Counted from the stretch's first letter, positions 1 to 8,485 are shown. The stretch: DNA of 64,000 nucleotides from Rhodospirillales bacterium (GCA_947473305.1 CANJCB010000003.1:148583-212582); one strand, 5' to 3'. Notes: generated by a model not told the origin, from the letters alone. Made by a program: numbers and translations.

Positions 1-392
1 TTGGGGGTGAAGGGGCCGGAGGCGGCGACCGCCCGGGGATCGTTGAAGACGGTCCGGGCAACCTCCGGCTTCAGATAGGCGGCGGCGATCGACACGCCGC
101 AGCCCTGGTTGACGCACCAGGCGGCGCTGGCGTCGCCCTCCGCCAGGACTTCCAGCACCTTGAAGAAGGTGACGGGATCGACCTCCTCCCCGCCGCAGGA
201 CCGTGGAATCAGGAGCCGGAAGAGGCGCGCTTCGTGGAGCGCGTCGAGAACCCCGTCCGGGAGATACCTCGCCTCTTCGATGCTGTCGCCCGCCCGGTCG
301 AGCAGCGGCACCAGCTCACGCGCCCGGCTGACCAGCTCGGCCGCTCTTTTCTCGCGCTCGGGGGGACTGGGTTCGCTCGACAGGGTGCTCAA
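1..392 (-). CDS. acyl-CoA dehydrogenase-family flavoprotein, N-terminal part (runs off the window)
   Basis: About 130 N-terminal residues are readable without a stop. They begin at a TTG codon at 392 that has GGAG eight bases upstream; no in-frame ATG precedes it. The sequence has the layout of acyl-CoA dehydrogenase or HsaA/HpaB-like flavin monooxygenases: an amphipathic helix, then LFRLLIPRSCGGEEVDP, then VLAEGDASAAWCVN, the segment that packs against the flavin. That family oxidises acyl-CoAs or hydroxylates aromatic and steroid substrates with reduced flavin. The substrate cannot be told from this fragment, and the catalytic C-terminal half lies outside. It is divergent from the amidohydrolase at 581, with 188 bp between them. 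Confidence 0.75.
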   Translation of the reverse strand, partial: MSTLSSEPSPPEREKRAAELVSRARELVPLLDRAGDSIEEARYLPDGVLDALHEARLFRLLIPRSCGGEEVDPVTFFKVLEVLAEGDASAAWCVNQGCGVSIAAAYLKPEVARTVFNDPRAVAASGPFTP

Positions 393-580
393 TGAAGATC
401 TCCGGTGCCTGGGAACTCGCGGCCTTGACGTATCGCCGCGCCTGGCGCGGTCGTGTTATTCTGCCGCTCGAAGAAAACGCGTTCGAAGAAAACGGCTAGG
501 GGGAAAAGGTAGCACTATCTTTCCCCGTCGAAGTAGCCCGATCTCGACGGCCGCAGAGCGCTCCAGGAAGGGACGAAGGC

Positions 581-1699
581 ATGAATCTGGAACAGTCTTC
601 CGGGGCGACACCCGCAGCACCGCTGACCTTCGTCGGTTGCGGCGCGGGGCCGGTGCATCCCCATGCGGAGCACGGGTCCGGCGGCCATGCCACGGCGCCC
701 GGTCCGGCGCCCGGTCCGGCGGCCGGCGCGCGGCGGAAGGTCATGGTGGGCGGCCGGCGCATCAGGACCGTGGATATCCATGCCCATTGCTCGATCCCGG
801 AAGCGCTCGCCCTGGTCCAGGCTCCCGTCCCCGGTCCCCAGACGCTGCTTTTCAGCAAGCTCGAAGATCGCCTCCAAGCGATGGACGAGCAGGGCATCGA
901 CATCGCGGCGCTCAGCATCAATCCCTTCTGGTACGGCTTCGACCGCGATCTCGCGGCCCGCGTCATCGAGCTTCAGAACGAGAAGCTCGCGGACTTCTGC
1001 GCGACCCATGCCGAGCGCTTCGTCGGCTTCGCCACGGTGGCGCTCCAGCATCCCGATCTCGCGGTGGAGCAGCTTGTGCACGGCGTCCGCAAGCTCGGCC
1101 TGCGCGGCATCGCGGTGGGCGGCAGCGTCGAGGGCGAGGAACTGGCGGCGGAGAAGTTTCATCCCATCTGGGCGAAGGCCGAGGAACTGGGCGTGCTGGT
1201 CTTCATCCATCCGCAGGGAACGCCGGAACTCGCCTCCCGGCTCGGGGGCAACGGCGCGCTCGACAATACCATCGGCAACCCCCTGGAGACGACGATCGCG
1301 CTTTCGCATCTGATCTTCGAGGGCACCCTCGACCGTTTTCCCGGCCTCAAGATCCTGGCGGCGCATGGCGGCGGCTACCTGCCCTCCTATGCGGCGCGGT
1401 CGGACGCGGTCTGCGACACCTTCCCGAACCGCGTCACCCGGCTGCAAAAGCGGCCGACCGAATATCTGAAGCAGCTCTACTACGACACCCTGGTCTTCAC
1501 GCCCGAGGCCTTGCGGCACCTGGTGGCCGAGACCGGCCCGGACCGCATCGCGATGGGAACGGACTACCCCTATCCCTGGACCAGCACGACGGTCGACCAC
1601 ATCCTCGCCACCCCCGGCCTCACCGACGAGGATCGCGTGGCCATGCTCGGCGGCACCGCCGCGAAGCTGCTGGGGATCGGGGAAGAGGCGAACCCTTAA
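581..1699 (+). CDS. ACMSD-like amidohydrolase (amidohydrolase_2 family)
   Basis: This 372-aa protein belongs to the metal-dependent amidohydrolase_2 group typified by 2-amino-3-carboxymuconate-6-semialdehyde decarboxylase. The visible metal ligands are the H-x-H pair in VDIHAHCSI (about residue 66), a His in ILAAHGGGYLPSY (about 264) and the C-terminal Asp in IAMGTDYPYPW. The first 50 residues are a Gly/Ala/Pro-rich, His-containing extension that is not part of the barrel, so a later start is possible. However, AAGGGACGAAGG precedes this ATG. The family decarboxylates or hydrolyses aromatic-pathway intermediates in the cytoplasm. With the neighbouring acyl-CoA dehydrogenase-like gene it may belong to an aromatic degradation locus. 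The substrate is unknown. Confidence 0.85.
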   Translation: MNLEQSSGATPAAPLTFVGCGAGPVHPHAEHGSGGHATAPGPAPGPAAGARRKVMVGGRRIRTVDIHAHCSIPEALALVQAPVPGPQTLLFSKLEDRLQAMDEQGIDIAALSINPFWYGFDRDLAARVIELQNEKLADFCATHAERFVGFATVALQHPDLAVEQLVHGVRKLGLRGIAVGGSVEGEELAAEKFHPIWAKAEELGVLVFIHPQGTPELASRLGGNGALDNTIGNPLETTIALSHLIFEGTLDRFPGLKILAAHGGGYLPSYAARSDAVCDTFPNRVTRLQKRPTEYLKQLYYDTLVFTPEALRHLVAETGPDRIAMGTDYPYPWTSTTVDHILATPGLTDEDRVAMLGGTAAKLLGIGEEANP

Positions 1700-1878
1700 C
1701 GCTTGAACAGGCCCTCCGCCCCGCCGCGCTGGGCTTTCTTGGCGACGATAGCGGCCTTGGCGCGGGCGATCTCGGCCTCAAGATCCGCGATATAGCCTTC
1801 CAGTTCCGCTATCGCCATGGGAGTGAGGTCCTTGGGCTGGGGCTTCTGCTTCAGGGGCCTCAGGTCTTCTTCATCCAT
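1696..1878 (-). CDS. DUF1192 family small protein
   Basis: This 60-aa acidic then basic protein contains LTPMAIAELEGYIADLEAEI, a predicted coiled coil, and matches the alphaproteobacterial DUF1192 family (function unknown). The ATG at 1878 has GGAGG five bases upstream; an ATG four codons earlier has no ribosome binding site and was not chosen. Its stop overlaps the stop of the convergent amidohydrolase. It is divergent from the quinone oxidoreductase at 1955 with only 76 bp between. DUF1192, a PIG3-like oxidoreductase and TrcR commonly sit together in alphaproteobacteria. Confidence 0.8.
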   Translation of the reverse strand: MDEEDLRPLKQKPQPKDLTPMAIAELEGYIADLEAEIARAKAAIVAKKAQRGGAEGLFKR

Positions 1879-1954
1879 CTCCACCTCCATCGCGCGGGTT
1901 GCCAGTCTGGCGCGACAGGGCTAGAGGTGCAATCGTCCGCAAACGGAGAAAATC

Positions 1955-2953
1955 ATGCCCTTGCCCGCCACGATGACCGTCGTCGAGATCACGAGCTACG
2001 GCGCGCCGGATGTGCTGAAAGCCACGACCCGGCCGATGCCCAAGCCCGGTCAGGGCGAGGTGCTGATCCAGGTGGCCGCCGCCGGGGTCAACCGCCCCGA
2101 TCTTTCCCAGCGCGAGGGGAATTATCCGCCGCCTCCGGGGGCGTCGGACATCCCGGGCCTGGAAGTCGCCGGCAAGGTGGTGGCGGTGGGCCTCGGCGTC
2201 CACGGCGTGGCGGTCGGCGACGAGGTCTGCGCCCTGGTGGCGGGGGGCGGCTATGCGGATTATTGCATCGCGCCCGCCCCCCAGGTGCTGCCCGTGCCCA
2301 AGGGCTTCAGCATGGTCGAGGCGGCGGCGCTGCCCGAGACCTTCTTCACGGTCTGGACCAATCTCTTCGACCGGGTCGGCCTCAAGTCCGGCGAGAGCGT
2401 CCTCATCCACGGCGGGTCGAGCGGCATCGGCACCACGGCGATCATGCTCGCCCGGGAATTCGGCGCGACCAGGATCTTCGTGACCGCCGGCAGTCCCGAG
2501 AAATGCGCGGCCTGCGAGAAGCTCGGCGCCACCCGGGCCATCGACTACAAGCGCGAGGATTTCGCCCAGGTCATCAAGGACGAGATGAAGGGCAAGGGCG
2601 TCGACGTGATCCTCGACATGGTCGGCGGCGACTATGTGCAGAAGAATTTGAACAGCCTCGCCATGGAGGGTCGCCTCGTCCATGTGGCGCTGCAGAAGGG
2701 CGCCAAGATCGAGGTCAATATCCGCCCGATCATGATGAACCGGCTGACCGTCACGGGCTCGACCCTGCGCCCGCGCTCGGTGGAGCAGAAGGCGGTTATC
2801 GCCAGGTCGCTGAAGGAAAAGGTCTGGCCGCTGCTCGACGCGGGCAAGATCAGGCCGCAGATCTTCAAGACCTTCCCTCTGGCGGAAGCGGCCGAGGCCC
2901 ATCGTCTCCTGGACAGTTCCACCCATATCGGCAAGGTCGTGCTGACAGTCTGA
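1955..2953 (+). CDS. NAD(P)H quinone oxidoreductase, PIG3/zeta-crystallin type
   Basis: This 332-aa zinc-free medium-chain dehydrogenase/reductase starts with a GroES-like domain (VLIQVAAAGVNRPDLSQREG, about residue 36). The Rossmann domain follows, with the nucleotide-binding stretch HGGSSGIGTTAI near 155. No structural-zinc cysteine cluster is visible, which fits the quinone oxidoreductase (PIG3, TIGR02824-like) branch. Members reduce quinones or alkenals with NADPH in the cytoplasm. The ATG is preceded by GGAGAAAATC. TrcR follows 149 bp downstream on the same strand. Confidence 0.88.
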   Translation: MPLPATMTVVEITSYGAPDVLKATTRPMPKPGQGEVLIQVAAAGVNRPDLSQREGNYPPPPGASDIPGLEVAGKVVAVGLGVHGVAVGDEVCALVAGGGYADYCIAPAPQVLPVPKGFSMVEAAALPETFFTVWTNLFDRVGLKSGESVLIHGGSSGIGTTAIMLAREFGATRIFVTAGSPEKCAACEKLGATRAIDYKREDFAQVIKDEMKGKGVDVILDMVGGDYVQKNLNSLAMEGRLVHVALQKGAKIEVNIRPIMMNRLTVTGSTLRPRSVEQKAVIARSLKEKVWPLLDAGKIRPQIFKTFPLAEAAEAHRLLDSSTHIGKVVLTV

Positions 2954-3102
2954 GCCGAGGTCCCCCTTCCCTCGCGCCCTGCGACGGATTATATAGCGAG
3001 GATCCATATATCAGCCGTCGCCGTCCCAGCGCCGCGCAGCGCCTGGAAAGCGTTGTTATGAAAGCGTTGGTCTGACGGGGGCGCCGGCTCCCAGGAGGAA
3101 TG

Positions 3103-3681
3103 ATGTCCCTGCCCCTTATGCCCAAGGCCACTGCCGTCTGGCTGGTCGAGAACACGACCCTCACCTTCGACCAGATCGCCGAATTCTGCGGGCTGCATCC
3201 CCTGGAAGTGCAGGCCATCGCCGATGGCGAGGTCGCAGTGCAGATGATGGGCCTCGACCCGATCGCCAACGGCCAGACGACCCTGGCGGAGATCGAGCGC
3301 TGCCAGAAGGACGGCGACGCGCGCCTCAAGCTTTCGGCCCATGCGGTGCCGGTCTCGGTGGTGAAGCACAAGGGACCGCGCTACACCCCCATCGCCAAGC
3401 GCCAGGACAAGCCCGACGCGATCTCCTGGATCCTGAAGGCGCATCCGGAACTGAGCGACAGCCAGATCTCCAAGCTCATCGGCACCACCAAGCCGACCAT
3501 CGCCGCCGTGCGCGACCGGAGCCATTGGAACTCGCCCAACATCAAGCCGCGCCACCCGGTGGGCCTCGGGCTCTGCACCCTGCCGGAACTCGACCAGGCC
3601 GTGCAGCGCGCCACCAAGGGCAAGAAGGGCGCCGACCCGACCGCCGCGATCATGGAACACGAGGACGCGCCGGCGGATTGA
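3103..3681 (+). CDS. trcR: TrcR / DUF1013 cell-cycle transcriptional regulator
   Basis: This 192-aa protein is a full-length DUF1013 member. The family occurs almost only in alphaproteobacteria, and its Caulobacter member is named TrcR. Two helix-turn-helix-like stretches are visible: LTFDQIAEFCGLHPLEVQAI near residue 22 and LSDSQISKLIGTTKPTIAAV near 120. The central part (AVPVSVVKHKGPRYTPI) is characteristic. Two ATGs are adjacent; AGGAGG is four bases before the second and only one before the first, so 3103 was chosen. It is expected to act with RNA polymerase on cell-cycle promoters, by family knowledge only. Confidence 0.88.
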   Translation: MSLPLMPKATAVWLVENTTLTFDQIAEFCGLHPLEVQAIADGEVAVQMMGLDPIANGQTTLAEIERCQKDGDARLKLSAHAVPVSVVKHKGPRYTPIAKRQDKPDAISWILKAHPELSDSQISKLIGTTKPTIAAVRDRSHWNSPNIKPRHPVGLGLCTLPELDQAVQRATKGKKGADPTAAIMEHEDAPAD

Positions 3682-3707
3682 TTTTTCCGCCGAGCATTTT
3701 TTAAAGT

Positions 3708-3787
3708 CCTTCTCAGCCCAAAGCGAAGCTTTGCTTCGCGCGCCGTCAGCACAAGCTTGCTTGTGCGAAAGGCTTGGGGGAGAAGGA
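3708..3787. repeat. REP-like multi-hairpin element
   Basis: Outer arms TCCTTCTCAGCCCAA (3708-3722) and TTGGGGGAGAAGGA (774-787 of the same kilobase, that is 3774-3787) are nearly complementary. They enclose two perfect hairpins. The first is GCGAAGC-TTT-GCTTCGC at 3723-3739 (7-bp stem) and the second is GCACAAGC-TT-GCTTGTGC at 3749-3766 (8-bp stem). The whole can fold as a three-stem, clover-like structure in DNA or RNA. It lies between the convergent trcR and prpE genes, so it could also limit readthrough. C/T- and G/A-rich imperfect inverted sequence continues to about 3915. Confidence 0.7.
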
Positions 3788-3918
3788 TTTAGGATGAGGT
3801 GGGGCGAGGGCGCTGAGGCGCCGGAGCATCTCGCAAGTGGCGCGACCTACCTCACCCTTCCCACTTCGTGGGCCCCTTCCCTCTCCCTCCGCAAGCGGCC
3901 GGAGAGGGAGTCAAGAAG

Positions 3919-5823
3919 CTACCCCACCTTCCGGCAGAACCCCGCCGCCTTCAGGTGATCCGCGATTTCGTCCAGGATCGCCGGATCGTCGATGGTCGCG
4001 GGCATGCGGTATTCCAGCCCATCGGCGATCTGCCGCATGGTGCCGCGCAGGATCTTGCCGGACCTCGTTTTCGGCAGCCGCTCGACCACGATGGCCGTGC
4101 GGAAGCTCGCCACCGGGCCGATCTTGTCGCGGACGAGTTGGATCACTTCCCGGGAGATGGTCTCGTTCGACCGCGCGACACCCGCCTTCAACACGATGAA
4201 GCCCACCGGGACCTGGCCCTTCAATTCGTCGGCCGCGCCGATCACCGCGCATTCGGCCACATCGGGATGCCCGGCCAGCACTTCCTCCATCCCGCCGGTC
4301 GAGAGGCGGTGGCCTGCCGTATTGATGATGTCGTCGGTGCGGGCCATGACGAAGACATAGCCGTCCTCGTCGATATAGCCGGCGTCGGCGGTCTGATAAT
4401 AGCCAGGGAATTCCGCCATATAAGAGCTGACGTAACGCTCCTCCTGCTGCCATAGCGTCGGGAAGGAGCCGGGCGGCAGGGGAAGTTTCACCGCCAGCGC
4501 GCCGATGGTGCCGGGGGGCACCTCGTGGCCATCCGTGCCCAGCACGCGCAGGTCATAGCCCGGCGCCGCTTTGGTCGGGGAGCCATACTTCACCGGCAGC
4601 ATGCCGAGCCCCACGCAGTTGCCCGCGATGGTCCAGCCGGTCTCGGTCTGCCACCAATGGTCGATCACCGGGATCTTCAGATGCTCTTCCGCCCATTGGA
4701 CGGTCGGCGGGTCGCCCCGCTCGCCCGCCAGGAACAGCGTGCGGAACTTCGAGAGGTCGTAATTGCCGATGAGCTTGCCGTCCGGATCCTCACGCTTGAT
4801 CGCGCGGAAGGCGGTGGGCGCGGTGAAGCAGGCGCTGACCCCGTGCTGGGAAATGAGCCGCCAATAGGCGCCCGCGTCGGGGGTGCCCACGGGCTTTCCC
4901 TCGTAGAGGATCGCCGTGCAGCCATAAAGCAGCGGCGCATAGACGATATAGGAATGGCCGACGACCCAGCCGATGTCGGAGCCCGCGAAGAAAGTCTCCC
5001 CCGGCTTCATCCCATAGACGCCATGCATGGACCAATAGAGCCCCACCGCATGGCCGCCGTTGTCGCGCACCACGCCCTTGGGGATTCCCGTGGTGCCGGA
5101 GGTATAGAGAATATAGAGCGGGTCCGTCGCTTCCAGCGAGACGCAGTCCGCGGGCTCGGCCTTGGCGATCCATTCCTGCCAGTCGTGGTCGCGGCCGGGG
5201 ATCATCTCGGCCTCGAGCTGCGGACGCTGGAGGATCACGCAGGCTTCGGGCTTGAAGCTCGAGAGCTCGATGCCCCCGTCGAGCAGCGGCTTATAGGGCA
5301 CGATCCGATGGCCCTCGATCCCGCAGGAGGCCGAGAGGATCACCTTGGGCTTGCAATCGTCGATGCGGGTCGCGAGTTCGCGCGAGGCAAACCCGCCGAA
5401 GACCACCGAATGGATCGCCCCGATCCGGGCGCAGGCGAGCATGGCCATGACCGCTTCAGGGACCATGGGCATATAGAGGATGACCCGGTCGCCTTTGCCG
5501 ACGCCGAGCGCCTTCAACCCGCCCGCGATCAGCGCCGTGGCGTCGCGCATCTCGCGGAAGGAGAAGCTGCGGACCTGGCCCGTCACCGGGCTGTCGTAGA
5601 TGATCGCCGCCTGCTCGCCCCGCCCCTTGGCCACATGCCGGTCCAAAGCGTTGTGGCAGGTGTTGAGGCGGCCGCCCGGATACCAGCGGTAGAACGGCGG
5701 ATTGCTGTCGTCGAGGACCTTGTCCCAGCGGCGATCCCAGTCGATCGCCTCCGCCGCCTCGGCCCAGAATCCCTCCGGATCGGCGAGCGACCGGCGGTAG
5801 GTTTCCTCGTAGCGGCTCTGCAT
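3919..5823 (-). CDS. prpE: propionyl-CoA synthetase (acetate/propionate-CoA ligase)
   Basis: This 634-aa AMP-forming acyl-CoA synthetase has the P-loop LYILYTSGTTGIPKGV near residue 240, the HWWQTETGWTI signature near 385, and the C-terminal acetylatable lysine motif LPKTRSGKILR. The N-terminus MQSRYEETYRRSLADPEGFW is that of PrpE. An upstream TTG would add 15 residues with no family support, so the ATG at 5823 is preferred. It activates propionate (also acetate or butyrate) to the acyl-CoA via acyl-AMP, feeding the methylcitrate or methylmalonyl route. No other propionate gene is adjacent. It ends facing trcR across the repeat element. Confidence 0.92.
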   Translation of the reverse strand: MQSRYEETYRRSLADPEGFWAEAAEAIDWDRRWDKVLDDSNPPFYRWYPGGRLNTCHNALDRHVAKGRGEQAAIIYDSPVTGQVRSFSFREMRDATALIAGGLKALGVGKGDRVILYMPMVPEAVMAMLACARIGAIHSVVFGGFASRELATRIDDCKPKVILSASCGIEGHRIVPYKPLLDGGIELSSFKPEACVILQRPQLEAEMIPGRDHDWQEWIAKAEPADCVSLEATDPLYILYTSGTTGIPKGVVRDNGGHAVGLYWSMHGVYGMKPGETFFAGSDIGWVVGHSYIVYAPLLYGCTAILYEGKPVGTPDAGAYWRLISQHGVSACFTAPTAFRAIKREDPDGKLIGNYDLSKFRTLFLAGERGDPPTVQWAEEHLKIPVIDHWWQTETGWTIAGNCVGLGMLPVKYGSPTKAAPGYDLRVLGTDGHEVPPGTIGALAVKLPLPPGSFPTLWQQEERYVSSYMAEFPGYYQTADAGYIDEDGYVFVMARTDDIINTAGHRLSTGGMEEVLAGHPDVAECAVIGAADELKGQVPVGFIVLKAGVARSNETISREVIQLVRDKIGPVASFRTAIVVERLPKTRSGKILRGTMRQIADGLEYRMPATIDDPAILDEIADHLKAAGFCRKVG

Positions 5824-5965
5824 CCCCGTCACCCGTTTCCTCCCACTTTCCGAAAGATAGTGGGACAAAGCGGGAGACTTGCCAAGTTGGTTGGCGGCAG
5901 GGCGGTGCGGGATGGAACGCCGTCCGCAAGCCCCTTGGGAGCCGCGGCGGCGGGATGAGGCTCGC

Positions 5966-6136
5966 TTAGCCTATTTGCTCGAGCTGGACGATTTCGTCTT
6001 TTATTCGGAGCTTTTGCCGCTTCAAGTCGGTGACGGCATCTACGTTCGGGAGCGGACGGTGTGTTTCCTGGTCTAGCGCAACTTCAAGGCTGTGGTGCCG
6101 GGTGCGTAGCGTGTGGATACGGTCCTGAACTGACAT
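5966..6136 (-). CDS. YdcH/DUF465 small coiled-coil protein
   Basis: This 56-aa protein begins MSVQDRIHTLRTRHHSLEVA and ends in a Lys/Gln-rich helix (LKRQKLRIKDEIVQLEQ), the DUF465 pattern. The ATG at 6136 has GGAGGAG eight bases upstream; an open frame extending 28 codons further upstream lacks a start signal. DUF465 proteins are small cytosolic helical hairpins of unknown function. It is divergent from a second DUF465 gene at 6463. Confidence 0.85.
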   Translation of the reverse strand: MSVQDRIHTLRTRHHSLEVALDQETHRPLPNVDAVTDLKRQKLRIKDEIVQLEQIG

Positions 6137-6462
6137 AGAAACTCCTCCAATCAATGACGACGCGAGGATGACTTTGGGATGGTAACGCTGTTGTAACGTT
6201 TCCACCAAGCGGGAATTCACCTTTCCCCCCCACCGTTATATTGGCACTCCCCTAAGGGATCGCAGGGCAAAATCGGGCCAAAATACAGGCTTCTATTGGC
6301 TTTGCGCTCAATGAGCGGCCCTGATGGGAAAGGACCATTGACCTTCTTTTTTTCCCGCGCCTTTATCCTGCGATCTCTTCTGCGGCATCAGCGAAGATGA
6401 CTCCTCGCGCCCGGCTTTTGCTATAGTCCCCTCGTTCCAGCATAAGGGGCTGTCGGTTTCTC
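6137..6462. other. intergenic region between divergent DUF465 genes
   Basis: These 326 bp should hold both DUF465 promoters. A TATAGT hexamer at 6422-6427, 36 bp before the plus-strand start, is a reasonable -10 element, but no convincing -35 box is spaced with it. A T-rich run (CTTTTTTT) at about 6344-6353 follows no strong stem. I see no supported gene or RNA here. Confidence 0.5.
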
Positions 6463-6666
6463 ATGGATCTCGATATGGAAGGCATGCGGGCGCGGCTGAC
6501 CGCTCTCAAGAGCGAGCACGCCGACCTCGACGAGGCGATTGCCCGGATCTCCGAAAAAGCGCCCTTCAACCAGCTTCAGATCCAGCGCCTCAAAAAGCGC
6601 AAGCTCATGCTCAAGGATCTGGTGGCGAGGATGGAGAGCCAATTGCTCCCGAACATCATCGCTTAA
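6463..6666 (+). CDS. YdcH/DUF465 small coiled-coil protein, second copy
   Basis: This 67-aa, fully helical protein contains LKSEHADLDEAIARISEK and LQIQRLKKRKLMLKDLVARM, which match the DUF465/YdcH family. It differs from the copy at 5966 in almost every position except the Lys/Leu-rich C-terminal helix, so this is an old paralogue rather than a recent duplication. It is followed by the rpoH gene on the other strand, with the rpoH terminator between. Function unknown. Confidence 0.85.
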   Translation: MDLDMEGMRARLTALKSEHADLDEAIARISEKAPFNQLQIQRLKKRKLMLKDLVARMESQLLPNIIA

Positions 6667-6691
6667 GCGGAAGCTTCACTTCACCGCGAGG

Positions 6692-6730
6692 CCAAAGAAA
6701 AAGGCCCGGAAGCCGAAGCCTCCGGGCCTT
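6692..6730 (-). terminator. rho-independent terminator of rpoH
   Basis: Read on the minus strand, AAGGCCCGGAGGC-TTC-GGCTTCCGGGCCTT forms a stem of about 13 bp with one mismatch and a short loop (6701-6730). The T-rich tail TTTCTTTGG follows. It lies 22 bp past the rpoH stop. Confidence 0.8.
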
Positions 6731-6752
6731 GATCCATTCGATCCCGCCAGCG

Positions 6753-7634
6753 TTACGCGGCGACCAGCATGTGACGCGAGGACGCGTCCTGCGCGACCTT
6801 GGCGAGCATGGCGCGTTGCAGCTTCTCGAAGGCGCGAACCTCGATCTGGCGGATGCGCTCGCGGGAGACCGAGTATTCGTGGCTCAGCTCTTCCAGCGTC
6901 ACCGGATCTTCCTTCAGGCGGCGCTCGAAGAGGATATGGCGCTCGCGCTCGTTCAGACCCGTCATCGCTTCCTGGAGCAGGGTATGGCGACGGCCGAGTT
7001 CATCGGCCTCCGCGACCACCGTCTCCTGGTTGGGACGGTCATCGACCAGAAGCTCCATCCATTCGGACTCGCCTTCCGCCCCGACCGTCCGGTTGAGCGA
7101 AGCGTCGCCCGCCGAGAGACGGCGGTTCATCTCGATCACTTCGTTCTCGGGCACGGAAAGCTCGGTTGCGATCTTGGTCACCGTTGCCGGCGACAGATCT
7201 CCCCGCTCCAATTCCTCCATGCGGCCCTTGAGCTTGCGCAGGTTGAAGAAGAGCTTCTTCTGCGCCGCCGTCGTGCCCATCTTCACCAGCGACCAGGAAT
7301 GCAGGATGTATTCCTGGATCGAGGCGCGGATCCACCACATGGCATAGGTCGCGAAACGAAAGCCGCGCTCCGGGTCGAACTTGTCGGCGGCCTGCATCAG
7401 CCCCACATTGCCCTCGGACACGAGGTCGGGCATCGACAGGCCGTAGCCGCGATAGCCACGGGCGATCTTGATGACGAAGCGAAGATGACTGCCGACGAGC
7501 TCCTTGAGCGCGACCTGATCGCGCCGATCGCGCCAAGCCACCGCGAGCTCGCGCTCGCGATCCGGCGTCAGCATCGGAAAGCGCTTGGTCTCTTCCATGT
7601 AATGGGACAGGGAAGCGTCCTTGAATTGCACCAT
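6753..7634 (-). CDS. rpoH: heat-shock sigma factor sigma-32
   Basis: This 293-aa sigma-70-family factor has region 2 with ELVGSHLRFVIKIARGYRGY and the -10-recognition stretch FATYAMWWIRASIQEYIL. The RpoH-specific box follows (KLFFNLRKLKG, near residue 130), and then region 4 with an HTH, LSHEYSVSRERIRQIEVRAF. Length and the RpoH box separate it from RpoD. It directs RNA polymerase to heat-shock promoters (chaperones, proteases). The start has AGGAGATAAAGAC upstream. It stands alone between its own promoter region and terminator. Confidence 0.95.
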   Translation of the reverse strand: MVQFKDASLSHYMEETKRFPMLTPDRERELAVAWRDRRDQVALKELVGSHLRFVIKIARGYRGYGLSMPDLVSEGNVGLMQAADKFDPERGFRFATYAMWWIRASIQEYILHSWSLVKMGTTAAQKKLFFNLRKLKGRMEELERGDLSPATVTKIATELSVPENEVIEMNRRLSAGDASLNRTVGAEGESEWMELLVDDRPNQETVVAEADELGRRHTLLQEAMTGLNERERHILFERRLKEDPVTLEELSHEYSVSRERIRQIEVRAFEKLQRAMLAKVAQDASSRHMLVAA

Positions 7635-7960
7635 CTGTCTTTATCTCCTACGGCCCTTGAGTAGCGGCGCCGCCCGCGCGATCAGCCAGCAACGCGCCGA
7701 CAAAGCTCGGCCCGCCCCAAATCGCAAAGAGAAGAGTCACTGAGGGTTATCGTTTAAATAGGGTTGCGGCGGTCCTGATTCAAGACCTTGGGGTGATTAA
7801 TCTCGCCCCTAGGGATGAGGTGGCTTTAAAGCTTTTGAATTCGTTCTTTTCCGCCATTTCACGGCATTTGTCGGCTGAAACCCTGGAGTCTCACTTACTT
7901 GCCCGCACCGTCGCGATCTCTGTGCGAACATTAATTATTATTTAGATTGGGCGCTGCTTG
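7635..7960. other. rpoH upstream region
   Basis: These 326 bp between chrA and rpoH are unusually AT-rich in the half nearer chrA (for example ATTAATTATTATTTAGATT near 7930) and hold the rpoH 5' leader of about 120 nt. The long leader could carry thermosensor-type structure, but I could not fold it. One promoter candidate is listed separately. No gene is supported. Confidence 0.5.
7756..7784 (-). promoter_or_regulatory. sigma-32-type promoter upstream of rpoH
   Basis: On the minus strand, CTTG (7784-7781), an 18-nt spacer and CCTATTT (7762-7756) match the alphaproteobacterial sigma-32 consensus CTTG-N17/18-CYTATNT. It lies 122 bp upstream of the rpoH start. Caulobacter rpoH is known to be partly autoregulated from a sigma-32 promoter, so a similar loop is inferred here. 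Confidence 0.6.
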
Positions 7961-8485
7961 TCAGAGAAGGCCCAAGACGCCGAGAACGCCCGACACCGCC
8001 ATGACCCAGAGCGGGTGAATGCGTGTCCGCAAGGCGACGAAGAGGGTGATTCCGGTCACCACATAGGCCTGCCAGTCCTCCACCGCGCCGCGCGTCACGA
8101 TATAGCCGCTGGCCAGCACCAGCCCGGCCGTGACCGGCGCCAGCCCCCGCTGCACGATGCGCCGCCAGGGCGCGTCCTTGAAGCGGTCCCAGAGCCCATG
8201 GACGAAATAGGTCAGGAGGCAGCTCGGCGCGCAGCAGGCGGCGGTCGCGACGAAGGCGCCGGCCAGACCGCCAACATGCCAGCCGATCAGGGTCACGACC
8301 ATCATATTGGGGCCGGGCGAGGCCTGGGCGATGGCATAGAGATCGGCGAAGGTGCCCGAGCTCATCCAGCCCTGGACCTCGACCACCTCGCGGTGCATCT
8401 CGGGGATGACCGAGGCGAGCCCGCCCACCGCCAGCAACGACAGCGTCAGGAAGAGCGTGGTGAGATCGAAGAGCGGGCTTTTCAC
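7961..8485 (-). CDS. chromate transporter, C-terminal-type half (ChrA family)
   Basis: This 174-aa membrane protein is one half-size ChrA (CHR domain) unit. It starts with GTG at 8485, which overlaps the TGA of the upstream half in a GTGA tetranucleotide, so the two are translationally coupled. The CHR motif ASPGPNMMVVTLIGWHVGG is present near residue 55, followed by TM segments. In this family, paired half-size proteins assemble as an antiporter exporting chromate across the inner membrane. An upstream open frame would add about 140 residues but lies entirely inside the partner gene, so it was rejected. Confidence 0.85.
   Translation of the reverse strand: MKSPLFDLTTLFLTLSLLAVGGLASVIPEMHREVVEVQGWMSSGTFADLYAIAQASPGPNMMVVTLIGWHVGGLAGAFVATAACCAPSCLLTYFVHGLWDRFKDAPWRRIVQRGLAPVTAGLVLASGYIVTRGAVEDWQAYVVTGITLFVALRTRIHPLWVMAVSGVLGVLGLL

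Noticed and set aside
109..3075. A 988-codon plus-strand open frame across the first three kilobases
   Set aside because: It is Arg/Pro-rich low-information translation produced by GC-rich DNA. The real genes at 581, 1696 and 1955 lie in other frames with family matches.
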